DNA from: Paragordius varius | Lineage: Eukaryota > Nematomorpha | Reading direction: 5' to 3' | NCBI GenBank assembly: GCA_964247055.1 | Contig: OZ176052.1 | Span: 12,896,001 to 12,960,000 of the forward strand | DNA: 64,000 nt | In this document: in pieces, positions 38,376 to 51,406 of the stretch | Position numbering within the stretch: the stretch's first letter is position 1 | Layout: every line of letters starts with the position of its first letter | Position numbers and translations under genes: made by a program | Notes under the pieces: model-generated | What the model saw: the letters and a program-made list of their open reading frames with translations, nothing else | Database searches by the model: none | Told to the model about the DNA's origin: nothing

Positions 38376-39161
38376 TAGTAAGACTACATTAAAATATAGA
38401 AATAGTTTGACAAACTCTTTCATATCCGATTTTTACAACGATAATTTAGAAATTAATGTATTAAAATAGTCGCATCAATACTCAAGTTAAACTTTGTAAT
38501 TAAAAATCGGATATTGGTCACCGGTGAACAAAATTATTTTTTATACATTCTCTTAGTAAGACTACATCAAAATATAGAAATAGTTTGACAAACTCTTTCA
38601 TATCCGATTTTTACAACGATACTTTAAAAATTATGGTATTAAACCAGTCGCATCAATACTCAAGTTAAACTTTGTCCTTAAAAATCGGATATTGGTCACC
38701 GGTGAATAAAATTATTTTATATACATTCTCTTAGTAAGACTACATCAAAATAAAGAGATAGTTTGACAAACTCTTTCATATCCGATTTTTACAACGATAC
38801 TTTAAAAATTAATGTATAAAACTAGTCGCATCAAAACTCAAGCTAAACATTGTCCTTAAAAATCGGATATTGGTCACCGGTGAACAAAACTATTTTTTAT
38901 ACATTCTCTTAGTAAGACTACATCAAAATATAGAGATAGTTTGACAAACTCTTTCATATCCGATTTTTACAACGATACTTTAAAAATTAATGTATAAAAC
39001 TAGTCGCATCAATACTCAAGTTAAACTTTGTCCTTAAAAATCGGATATTGGTCACCGGTGAACAAAATTATTTTTTATACATTCTCTTAGTAAGACTACA
39101 TCAAAATATAGTAATAGTTTGACAAACTCTTTCATATCCGATTTTTACAACGATACTTTAA
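38376..39161. repeat. 1,246-bp repeat, copy 2
   Basis: Second copy of 37,130-37,915. It differs by a few bases (AATTTAGAAATT near 38,444). It ends where copy 1 turns to ATTATGGTATT and this one keeps ATTAATGTATT. Confidence 0.85.
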
Positions 39162-40595
39162 AAATTAATGTATTAAACTAGTCGCATCAATACTCAAGTT
39201 AAACTTTGTCCTTAAAAATCGGATATTGGTCACCGGTGAACAAAATTATTTTTTATACATTCTCTTAGTAAGACTACATCAAAATATAGAAATAGTTTGA
39301 CAAACTCTTTCATATCCGATTTTTACAACGATACTTTAAAAATTAATGTATTAAACTAGTCGCATCAATACTCAAGTTAAACTTTGTCCTTAAAAATCGG
39401 ATATTGGTCACCGGTGAACAAAATAATTTTTTATACATTTTCTTAGCAAGACTACATCAAAATATAGAGATAGTTTGACAAACTCTTTCATATCCGATTT
39501 TTACAACGATACTCTAAAAATTAATGTATAAAAGTAATCGCATCAATACTCAAGTCAAATTTTGTCCTTGAAAATGGGATATTGATCACCGGTGAACAAA
39601 ACTATTTTTTATACATTCTCTTAGTAAGACTACATCAAAATATAGAAATAGTTTGACAAACTCTTTCATATCCGATTTTTACAACGATAATTTAAAAATT
39701 AATGTATTAAAATAGTCGCATCAATACTCAAATTAAACTTTGTCCTTAAAAATCGGATATTGGTCACCGGTGAACAAAATTATTTTTTATACATTCTCTT
39801 AGTAAGACTACATCAAAATATAGAAATAGTTTGACAAACTCTTTCATATCCGATTTTTACAACGATACTTTAAAAATTAATGTATTAAACTAGTCGCATC
39901 AATACTCAAGTTAAACTTTGTCCTTAAAAATCGGATATTGGTCACCGGTGAACAAAATTATTTTTTATACATTCTCTTAGTAAGACTACATCAAAATATA
40001 GAAATAGTTTGACAAACTCTTTCATATCCGATTTTTACAACGATACTTTAAAAATTAATGTATTAAACTAGTCGCATCAATACTCAAGTTAAACTTTGTC
40101 CTTAAAAATCGGATATTGGTCACCGGTGAACAAAATAATTTTTTATACATTTTCTTAGCAAGACTACATCAAAATATAGAGATAGTTTGACAAACTCTTT
40201 CATATCCGATTTTTACAACGATACTCTAAAAATTAATGTATAAAAGTAGTCGCATCAATACTCAAGTCAAATTTTGTCCTTGAAAATGGGATATTGATCA
40301 CCGGTGAACAAAACTATTTTTTATACATTCTCTTAGTAAGACTACATCAAAATATAGAAATAGTTTGACAAACTCTTTCATATTCGATTTTTACAACGAT
40401 AATTTAAAAATTAATGTATTAAAATAGTCGCATCAATACTCAAGTTAAACTTTGTCCTTAAAAATCGGATATTGGTCACCGGTGAACAAAATTATTTTTT
40501 ATACATTCTCTTAGTAAGACTACATCAAAATATAGAAATAGTTTGACAAACTCTTTCATATCCGATTTTTACAACGATACTTTAAAAATTAATGT
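39115..40595. repeat. 712-bp tandem (exactly four monomers), two copies
   Basis: Two adjacent four-monomer units at an offset of 712 = 4 x 178. Markers are ATACTCTAAAAATT (ACTCT at 39,511 and 40,223), AAGTCAAATTTTGTCCTTG, ATTGATCACCGG, which alters one base before the palindrome, and CGATAATTTAAAA. The copies differ by very few bases (AAGTAATCGC versus AAGTAGTCGC; ATATCCG versus ATATTCG). Confidence 0.85.
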
Positions 40596-41641
40596 ATAAA
40601 ACTAGTCGTATCAATAAATCGCATCAATACTCAAGTTAAACTTTGTCCTTAAAAATCGGATATTGGTCACCGGTGAACAAAATTATTTTTTATACATTCT
40701 CTTAGTAAGACTACATCAAAATATAGAAATAGTTTGACAAACTCTTTCATATCCGATTTTTACAACGATACTTTAAAAATTAATGTATAAAACTAGTCGT
40801 ATCAATAAATCGCATCAATACTCAAGTTAAACTTTGTCCTTAAAAATCGGATATTGGTCACCGGTGAACAAAATTATTTTTTATACATTCTCTTAGTAGA
40901 CTACATCAAAATATAGAGATAGTTTGGCAAACTCTTTCATATCCGATTTTTACAACGATACTTTAAAAATTAATGTATAAAACTAGTCGCATCAATACTC
41001 AAGTTAAACTTTGTCCTTAAAAATCTAATATTGGTCACCGGTGAACAAAATTATTTTTTATACATTCTCTTAGTAAGACTACATCAAAATATAGAGATAG
41101 TTTGACAAAGTCTTTCATATCCGATTTTTACAACGATACTTTAAAAATTAATGTATAAAACTAGTCGCAGCAATACTCAAGTTAAACTTTGTCCTTAAAA
41201 ATCGGATATTGGTCACCGGTGAACAAAATTATTTTTTATACATTCTCTTAGTAAGACTACATCAAAATAAAGAGATAGTTTGACAAACTCTTTCATATCC
41301 GATTTTTACAACGATACTTTAAAAATTAATGTATAAAACTAGTCGCATCAATACTCAAGCTAAACATTGTCCTTAAAAATCGGATATTGGTCACCGGTGA
41401 AAACTATTTTTTATACATTCTCTTAGTAAGACTACATCAAAATATAGAGATAGTTTGACAAAGTCTTTCATATCCGATTTTTACAACGATACTTTAAAAA
41501 TTAATGTATAAAACTAGTCGCAGCAATACTCAAGTTAAACTTTGTCCTTAAAAATCGGATATTGGTCACCGGTGAACAAAATTATTTTTTATACATTATC
41601 TTAGTAAGACTACATCAAAATATAGTAATAGTTTGACAAAC

Positions 41642-42742
41642 TCTTTCATATCCGATTTTTACAACGATACTTTAAAAATTAATGTATTAAACTAGTCGCA
41701 TCAATACTCAAATTAAACTTTGTCCTTAAAAATCGGATATTGGTCACGGGTGAACAAAATTATTTTTTATATATTCTCTTAGCAAGACTACATCAAAATA
41801 TAGAGATAGTTTGACAAACTCTTTCATATCCGATTTTTACAACGATACTTTAAAAATTAATGTATAAAACTAGTCGCATCAATACTCAAGTTAAACTTTG
41901 TACTTAAAAATCGGATATTGGTCACCGGTGAACAAAATTATTTTTTATACATTCTCTTAGTAAAACTACATCAAAATATAGAGATAGTTTGACAAACTCT
42001 TTCATATCCGATTTTTACAACGATACTTTAAAAATTAATGTGTTAAACTAGTCGCATCAATACTCAAATTAAACTTTGTCCTTAAAAATCGGATATTGGT
42101 CACCGGTAAACAAAATTATTTTTTATATATTCTCTTAGCAAGACTACATCAAAATATAGAGATAGTTTGACAAACTCTTTCATATCCGATTTTTACAACG
42201 ATACTTTAAAAATTAATATATTAAAATAGTCGCATCAATACTCAAGTTAAACTTTGTCCTTAAAAATCGGATATTGGTCACCGGTGAACAAAATTATTTT
42301 TTATACATTCTCTTAGCAAGACTACATCAAAATATAGAGATAGTTTGACAAACTCTTTCATATCCGATTTTTACAACGATACAAATTAATGTGTTAAACT
42401 AGTCGTATCAATACTCAAATTAAACTTTGTCCTTAAAAATCGGATATTGGTCACCGGTAAACAAAATTATTTTTTATATATTCTCTTAGCAAGACTACAT
42501 CAAAATATAGAGATAGTTTGACAAACTCTTTCATATCCGATTTTTACAACGATACTTTAAAAATTAATGTATTATAATAGTCGCATCAATAGTCAAGTTA
42601 AACTTTGTCCTTAAAAATCGGATATTGGTCACCGGTGAACAAAATTATTTTTTATATATTCTCTTAGCAAGACTACATCAAAATATAGAGATAGTTTGAC
42701 AAACTCTTTCATATCCGATTTTTACAACGATACTTTAAAAAT
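41642..42742. repeat. 1.1-kb block repeated at +10,382, copy 2
   Basis: Copy of 31,260-32,360 with the same GGTAAAC (42,105), TTAAAATAG and GATACAAATT (42,378) succession. The GATACAAATT deletion monomer also recurs at 44,324 and 45,934. CACGGGTG near 41,746 is a private change in the palindrome. Confidence 0.8.
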
Positions 42743-43800
42743 TAATGTATTAAACTAGTCGTATCAATACTCAAGTTAAATTTTGTCCTTAAAAATCGGA
42801 TATTGGTCACCGGTGAACAAAATTATTTTTTATACATTCTCTTAGTAAGACTACATCAAAATATAGAGATAGTTTGACAAACTCTTTCATATCCGATTTT
42901 TACAACGATACTTTAAAAATTAATGTATTAAACTAGTCGCATCAATACTCAAGTTAAACTTTGTACTTAAGAATCGAAGATTGGTCACCGGTGAACAAAA
43001 TTATTTTTTATATATTCTGTTAGCAAGACTACATCAAAATATAGAGATAGTTTGACAAACTCTTTCATATCCGATTTTTACAACGATCCTTTAAAAATTA
43101 ATGTATTAAACTAGTCGCATCAATACTCAAGTTAAATTTTGTCCTTAAAAATCGGATATTGGTCACCGGTGAACAAAATTATTTTTTATACATTCTCTTA
43201 GTAAGACTACATCAAAATATAGAGATAGTTTGACAAACTCTTTCATATCCGATTTTTACAACGATACTTTATAAATTAATGTATAAAACTAGTCGCATCA
43301 ATACTCAAATTAAACTTTGTCCTTAAAAATCGGATATTGGTCACCGGTGAACAAAATTATTTTTTATATATTCTGTTAGCAAGACTACATCAAAATATAG
43401 AGATAGTTTGACAAACTCTTTCATATCCGATTTTTACAACGATCCTTTAAAAATTAATGTATTAAACTAGTCGCATCAATACTCAAGTTAAATTTTGTCC
43501 TTAAAAATCGGATATTGGTCACCGGTGAACAAAATTATTTTTTATACATTCTCTTAGTAAGACTACATCAAAATATAGAGATAGTTTGACAAACTCTTTC
43601 ATATCCGATTTTTACAACGATACTTTAAAAATTAATGTGTTAAACTAGTCGCATCAATACTCAAATTAAACTTTGTCCTTAAAAATCGGATATTGGTCAC
43701 CGGTGAACAAAATTATTTTTTATATATTCTCTTAGCAAGACTACATCAAAATATAGAGATAGTTTGACAAACTCTTTCATATCCGATTTTTACAACGATA
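42584..43800. repeat. 2,137-bp repeat, copy 1
   Basis: Seven monomers matching 44,721-45,937, marked by CATCAATAGTCAAG (42,584 and 44,721), GTACTTAAGAATCG (42,963 and 45,100), TATTCTGTTAGC and CGATCCTTTAAA. The offset is 12 monomers to within one base. Within it the CTGTTAGC / GATCC / GTCCTT monomer pair is itself repeated at about 357 bases. Confidence 0.85.
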
Positions 43801-44720
43801 CTTTAAAAATTAATGTATAAAACTAGTCGCATCAATACTCAAGTTAAACTTTGTACTTAAAAATCGAATATTGGTCACCGGTGAACAAAATTATTTTTTA
43901 TACATTCTCTTAGTGAGACTACATCAAAATATAGAGATAGTTTGACAAACTCTTTCATATCCGAAACGATACTTTAAAAATTAATGTGTTAAACTAGTCG
44001 CATCAATACTCAAATTAAACTTTGTCCTTAAAAATCGGATATTGGTCACCGGTAAACAAAATTATTTATTATATATTCTCTTAGCAAGACTACATCAAAA
44101 TATAGAGATAGTTTGACAAACTCTTTCATATCCGATTTTTACAACGATACTTAAAAAATTAATATATTAAAATAGTCGCATCAATACTCAAGTTAATCTT
44201 TGTCCTTAAAAATCGGATATTGGTCACCGGTGAACAAAATTATTTTTTATACATTCTCTTAGCAAGACTACATCAAAATATAGAGATAGTTTGACAAACT
44301 CTTTCATATCCGATTTTTACAACGATACAAATTAATGTGTTAAACTAGTCGCATCAATACTCAAATTAAACTTTGTCCTTAAAAATCGGATATTGGTCAC
44401 CGGTAAACAAAATTATTTTTTATATATTCTCTTAGCAAGACTACATCAAAATATAGAGATAGTTTGACAAACTCTTTCATATCCGATTTTTACAACGATA
44501 CTTTAAAAATTAATGTATTAAAATAGTCGCATCAATACTCAAGTTAAACTTTGTCCTTAAAAATCGGATATTGGTCACCGGTGAACAAAATTAATTTTTA
44601 TACATTCTCTTAGCAAGACTACATCAAAATATAGAGATAGTTTGACAAACTCTTTCATATCCGATTTTTACAACGATACTTTAAAAATTAATGTATAAAA
44701 CTAGTCGTATCAATAAATCG

Positions 44721-45937
44721 CATCAATAGTCAAGTTAAACTTTGTCCTTAAAAATCGGATATTGGTCACCGGTGAACAAAATTATTTTTTATATATTCTC
44801 TTAGCAAGACTACATCAAAATATAGAGATAGTTTGACAAACTCTTTCATATCCGATTTTTACAACGATACTTTAAAAATTAATGTATTAAACTAGTCGTA
44901 TCAATACTCAAGTTAAATTTTGTCCTTAAAAATCGGATATTGGTCACCGGTGAACAAAATTATTTTTTATACATTCTCTTAGTAAGACTACATCAAAATA
45001 TAGAGATAGTTTGACAAACTCTTTCATATCCGATTTTTACAACGATACTTTAAAAATTAATGTATTAAACTAGTCGCATCAATACTCAAGTTAAACTTTG
45101 TACTTAAGAATCGAATATTGGTCACCGGTGAACAAAATTATTTTTTATATATTCTGTTAGCAAGACTACATCAAAATATAGAGATAGTTTGACAAACTCT
45201 TTCATATCCGATTTTTACAACGATCCTTTAAAAATTAATGTATTAAACTAGTCGCATCAATACTCAAGTTAAATTTTGTCCTTAAAAATCGGATATTGGT
45301 CACCGGTGAACAAAATTATTTTTTATACATTCTCTTAGTAAGACTACATCAAAATATAGAGATAGTTTGACAAACTCTTTCATATCCGATTTTTACAACG
45401 ATACTTTATAAATTAATGTATAAAACTAGTCGCATCAATACTCAAATTAAACTTTGTCCTTAAAAAGCGGATATTGGTCACCGGTGAACAAAATTATTTT
45501 TTATATATTCTGTTAGCAAGACTACATCAAAATATAGAGATAGTTTGACAAACTCTTTCATATCCGATTTTTACAACGATCCTTTAAAAATTAATGTATT
45601 AAACTAGTCGCATCAATACTCAAGTTAAATTTTGTCCTTAAAAATCGGATATTGGTCACCGGTGAACAAAATTATTTTTTATACATTCTCTTAGTAAGAC
45701 TACATCAAAATATAGAGATAGTTTGACAAACTCTTTCATATCCGATTTTTACAACGATACTTTAAAAATTAATGTGTTAAACTAGTCGCATCAATACTCA
45801 AATTAAACTTTGTCCTTAAAAATCGGATATTGGTCACCGGTGAACAAAATTATTTTTTATATATTCTCTTAGCAAGACTACATCAAAATATAGAGATAGT
45901 TTGACAAACTCTTTCATATCCGATTTTTACAACGATA
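44721..45937. repeat. 2,137-bp repeat, copy 2
   Basis: Copy of 42,584-43,800. It is overlapped at both ends by a shorter repeat at +1,610 (about 44,230-44,887 with 45,840-46,497; GATACAAATT at 44,324 and 45,934, CATCAATAGT at 44,721 and 46,331), which shows at least two successive duplication events here. Confidence 0.85.
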
Positions 45938-46499
45938 CAAATTAATGTGTTAAACTAGTCGCATCAATACTCAAATTAAACTTTGTCCTTAAAAATCGGA
46001 TATTGGTCACCGGTAAACAAAATTATTTTTTATATATTCTCTTAGCAAGACTACATCAAAATATAGAGATAGTTTGACAAACTCTTTCATATCCGATTTT
46101 TACAACGATACTTTAAAAATTAATGTATTAAAATAGTCGCATCAATACTCAAGTTAAACTTTGTCCTTAAAAATCGGATATTGGTCACCGGTGAACAAAA
46201 TTATTTTTTATACATTCTCTTAGCAAGACTACATCAAAATATAGAGATAGTTTGACAAACTCTTTCATATCCGATTTTTACAACGATACTTTAAAAATTA
46301 ATGTATAAAACTAGTCGTATCAATAAATCGCATCAATAGTCAAGTTAAACTTTGTCCTTAAAAATCGGATATTGGTCACCGGTGAACAAAATTATTTTTT
46401 ATATATTCTCTTAGCAAGACTACATCAAAATATAGAGATAGTTTGACAAACTCTTTCATATCCGATTTTTACAACGATACTTTAAAAATTAATGTATAA

Positions 46500-47760
46500 A
46501 ACTAGTCGCATCAATACTCAAGTTAAACTTTGTCCTTAAAAATCGAATATTGGTCACCGGTGAACAAAATTATTTTTTATACATTCTCTTAGTGAGACTA
46601 CATCAAAATATGGAGATAGTTTGACAAACTCTTTCATATCCGATTTTTACAACGATACTTTAAAAATTAATGTATTAAACTAGTCGCATCAATACTCAAG
46701 TTAAACTTTGTCCTTAAAAATCGGATATTGGTCACCGGTGAACAAAATAATTTTTTATACATTCTCTTAGTAAGACTACATCAAATAGTAGAGATAGTTT
46801 GACAAACTCTTTCATATCCGATTTTTACAACGATACTTTAAAAATTAATGTATTAAACTAGTCGTATCAATACTCAAGTTAAATTTTGTCCTTAAAAATC
46901 GGATATTGGTCACCGGTGAACAAAATTATTTTTTATACATTCTCTTAGTAAGACTACATCAAAATATAGAGATAGTTTGACAAACTCTTTCATATCCGAT
47001 TTTTACAACGATACTTTAAAAATTAATGTATTAAACTAGTCGCATCAATACTCAAGTTAAACTTTGTACTTAAAAATCGAATATTGGTCACCGGTGAACA
47101 AAATTATTTTTTATATATTCTGTTAGCAAGACTACATCAAAATATAGAGATAGTTTGACAAACTCTTTCATATCCGATTTTTACAACGATCCTTTAAAAA
47201 TTAATGTATTAAACTAGTCGCATCAATACTCAAGTTAAATTTTGTCCTTAAAAATCGGATATTGGTCACCGGTGAACAAAATTATTTTTTATACATTCTC
47301 TTAGTAAGACTACATCAAAATATAGAGATAGTTTGACAAACTCTTTCATATCCGATTTTCACAACGATACTTTAAAAATTAATGTGTTAAACTAGTCGCA
47401 TCAATACTCAAATTAAACTTTGTCCTTAAAAATCGGATATTGGTCACCGGTGAACAAAATTATTTTTTATACATTCTCTTAGTGAGACTACATCAAAATA
47501 TGGAGATAGTTTGACAAACTCTTTCATATCCGATTTTTACAACGATACTTTAAAAATTAATGTATTAAACTAGTCGCATCAATACTCAAGTTAAACTTTG
47601 TCCTTAAAAATCGGATATTGGTCACCGGTGAACAAAATAATTTTTTATACATTCTCTTAGTAAGACTACATCAAATAGTAGAGATAGTTTGACAAACTCT
47701 TTCATATCCGATTTTTACAACGATACTTTAAAAATAAATGTATTAAACTAGTCGCATCAA
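46500..47760. repeat. 890-bp (five-monomer) repeat of AGTGAGAC / AAATAGTAGAG pair
   Basis: The succession AGTGAGAC with ATATGGAG, then TTATACATTC with AAATAGTAGAG, appears at 46,591 and again at 47,481, exactly 5 x 178 bases apart. Between them are GTGTTAAAC, GATCC and CTGTTAGC monomers. The same pair is part of the 3,387-bp repeat further right. Confidence 0.7.
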
Positions 47761-48019
47761 TACTCAAGTTAAACTTTGTCCTTAAAAATCGGATATTGGT
47801 CACCGGTGAACAAAATAATTTTTTATACATTCTCTTAGTAAGACTACATCAAAATATAGAGATAGTTTGACAAACTCTTTCATATCCGATTTTTACAACG
47901 ATACTTTAAAAATTAATGTATTAAACTAGTCGCATCAATACTCAAATTAAACTTTATCATTAAAAATCGGATATTGGTCACCGGTGAACAAAATTATTTT
48001 TTATACATTCTCTTAGCAA

Positions 48020-51000
48020 GACTACATCAAAATATAGAGATAGTTTGACAAACTCTTTCATATCCGATTTTTACAACGATACTTTAAAAATTAATGTGTT
48101 AAACTAGTCGCATCAATACTCAAATTAAACTTTGTCCTTAAAAATCGGATATTGGTCACCGGTGAACAAAATTATTTTTTATATATTCTCTTAGCAAGAC
48201 TACATCAAAATATAGAGATAGTTTGACAAACTCTTTCATATCCGATTTTTACAACGATACTTTAAAAATTAATGTATAAAACTAGTCGCATCAATACTCA
48301 AGTTAAACTTTGTACTTAAAAATCGAATATTGGTCACCGGTGAACAAAATTATTTTTTATACATTCTCTTAGTGAGACTACATCAAAATATAGAGATAGT
48401 TTGACAAACTCTTTCATATCCGATTTTTACAACGATACTTTAAAAATTAATGTGTTAAACTAGTCGCATCAATACTCAAATTAAACTTTGTCCTTAAAAA
48501 TCGGATATTGGTCACCGGTAAACAAAATTATTTTTTATATATTCTCTTAGCAAGACTACATCAAAATATAGAGATAGTTTGACAAACTCTTTCATATCCG
48601 ATTTTTACAACGATCCTTTAAAAATTAATTTATTAAACTAGTCGCATCAATACTCAAGTTAAACTTTGTCCTTAAAAATCGGATATTGGTCACCGGTGAA
48701 CAAAATAATTTTTTATACATTCTCTTAGTAAGACTACATCAAATAGTAGAGATAGTTTGACAAACTCTTTCATATCCGATTTTTACAACGATACTTTAAA
48801 AATTAATGTATTAAACTAGTCGCATCAATACTCAAGTTAAACTTTATCATTAAAAATCGGATATTGGTCACCGGTGAACAAAATTATTTTTTATACATTC
48901 TCTTAGCAAGACTACATCAAAATATGGAGATAGTTTGACAAACTCTTTCATATCCGATTTTTACAACGATACTTTATAAATTAATGTATAAAACTAGTCG
49001 CATCAATACTCAAATTAAACTTTGTCCTTAAAAATCGGATATTGGTCACCGGTGAACAAAATTATTTTTTATATATTCTGTTAGCAAGACTACATCAAAA
49101 TATAGAGATAGTTTGACAAACTCTTTCATATCCGATTTTTACAACGATCCTTTAAAAATTAATGTATTAAACTAGTCGCATCAATACTCAAGTTAAATTT
49201 TGTCCTTAAAAATCGGATATTGGTCACCGGTGAACAAAATTATTTTTTATACATTCTCTTAGTAAGACTACATCAAAATATAGAGATAGTTTGACAAACT
49301 CTTTCATATCCGATTTTTACAACGATACTTTAAAAATTAATGTGTTAAACTAGTCGCATCAATACTCAAATTAAACTATGTCCTTAAAAATCGGATATTG
49401 GTCACCGGTGAACAAAATTATTTTTTATATATTCTCTTAGCAAGACTACATCAAAATATAGAGATAGTTTGACAAACTCTTTCATATCCGATTTTTACAA
49501 CGATACTTTAAAAATTAATGTATAAAACTAGTCGCATCAATACTCAAGTTAAACTTTGTACTTAAAAATCGAATATTGGTCACCGGTGAACACAATTATT
49601 CTTTATACATTCTCTTAGTGAGACTACATCAAAATATAGAGATAGTTTGACAAACTCTTTCATATCCGATTTTTACAACGATACTTTAAAAATTAATGTG
49701 TTAAACTAGTCGCATCAATACTCAAATTAAACTTTGTCCTTAAAAATCGGATATTGGTCACCGGTAAACAAAATTTTTTTTTATATATTCTCTTAGCAAG
49801 ACTTCATCAAAATATAGAGATAGTTTGACAAACTCTTTCATATCCGATTTTTACAACGATACTTTAAAAATTAATGTATTAAAATAGTCGCATCAATACT
49901 CAAGTTAAACTTTGTCCTTAAAAATCGGATATTGGTCACCGGTGAACAAAATTATTTTTTATACATTCTCTTAGCAAGACTACATCAAAATATAGAGATA
50001 GTTTGACAAACTCTTTCATATCCGATTTTTACAACGATACTTTAAAAATTAATGTATAAAACTAGTCGTATCAATAAATCGCATCAATACTCAAGTTAAA
50101 CTTTGTCCTTAAAAATCGGATATTGGTCACCGGTGAACAAAATTATTTTTTATATATTCTCTTAGCAAGACTACATCAAAATATAGAGATAGTTTGACAA
50201 ACTCTTTCATATCCGATTTTTACAACGATACTTTAAAAATTAATGTATAAAACTAGTCGCATCAATACTCAAGTTAAACTTTGTCCTTAAAAATCGAATA
50301 TTGGTCACCGGTGAACAAAATTATTTTTTATACATTCTCTTAGTGAGACTACATCAAAATATGGAGATAGTTTGACAAACTCTTTCATATCCGATTTTTA
50401 CAACGATACTTTAAAAATTAATGTATTAAACTAGTCGCATCAATACTCAAGTTAAACTTTGTCCTTAAAAATCGGATATTGGTCACCGGTGAACAAAATA
50501 ATTTTTTATACATTCTCTTAGTAAGACTACATCAAATAGTAGAGATAGTTTGACAAACTCTTTCATATCCGATTTTTACAACGATACTTTAAAAATTAAT
50601 GTATTAAACTAGTCGTATCAATAAGTTAAACTTTGTCCTTAAAAATCGGATATCGGTCACCGGTGAACAAAATAATTTTTTATACATTCTCTTAGTAAGA
50701 CTACACCAAAATATAGAGATAGTTTGACAAACTCTTTCATATCCGATTTTTACAACGATACTTTAAAAATTCTGGTATTAAACCAGTCGCATCAATACTC
50801 AAGTTAAACTTTGTCCTTAAAAATCGGATATTCGTCACCGGTGAACAAAATAATTTTTTATACATTCTCTTAGTAAGACTACATAAAATATAGAGATAGT
50901 TTGACAAACTCTTTCATATCCGATTTTTACAACGATACTTTAAAAATAAATGTATTAAACTAGTCGCATCAATACTCAAGTTAAACTTTGTCCTTAAAAA

Positions 51001-51129
51001 TCGGATATTGGTCACCGGTGAACAAAATAATTTTTTATACATTCTCTTAGTAAGACTACATCAAAATATAGAGATAGTTTGACAAACTCTTTCATATCCG
51101 ATTTTTACAACGATACTTTAAAAATTAAT
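48020..51129. repeat. 3,387-bp higher-order repeat, unit A
   Basis: About 17.5 matched monomers of a 19-monomer period. Anchors at +3,387 are GGTAAAC (48,517 and 51,904), CGATCC (48,612 and 51,999), AATATGGAGA (48,921 and 52,308), CGGTGAACAC (49,584 and 52,971), AGTCGTATCAATAAGTT (50,611 and 53,998) and TCTGGTATTAAACC (50,771 and 54,158). This is the longest clean duplication in the window. Differences are few, for example GATAGCTTG near 51,608 only in unit B and GCATTACTC only in unit B. Confidence 0.9.
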
Positions 51130-51406
51130 ATATTAAACTAGTCGCATCAATACTCAAGTTAAACTTTATCATTAAAAATCGGATATTGGTCACCGGTGAA
51201 CAAAATTATTTTTTATATATTCTGTTAGTAAAACTACATCAAAATATAGAGATAGTTTGACAAACTCTTTCATATCCGATTTTTACAACGATCCTTTAAA
51301 AATTAATGTATTAAACTAGTCGCATCAATACTCAAGTTAAATTTTGTCCTTAAAAATCGGATATTGGTCACCGGTGAACAAAATTATTTTTTATACATTC
51401 TCTTAG

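Larger units (their letters stand above)
32360..41640. repeat. Array zone 6: near-consensus monomers with local blocks
   Basis: Monomers here are closest to the consensus. Markers are AAATAGTAGAG, ATTATTTTATATAC with AAATAAAGAG, ATATAGTAATAG, ATTATGGTATTAAACC, GGTGAATAAAAT, GCATCAAAACTC and GTAATTAAAAATC. Local duplications at 2,167, 1,246, 712 and 709 bp fill most of it. The zone is bracketed by two copies of the same 1.1-kb block. No gene is present. Confidence 0.7.

Noticed and set aside
49770-49790. Homopolymer T run (also near 53,160 and 54,770) as a regulatory or sequencing-error signal
   Set aside because: All three are the same A-to-T change in ATTATTTTTTAT, carried in copies A, B and C of the 3,387/1,610-bp repeat, so it is an inherited variant.
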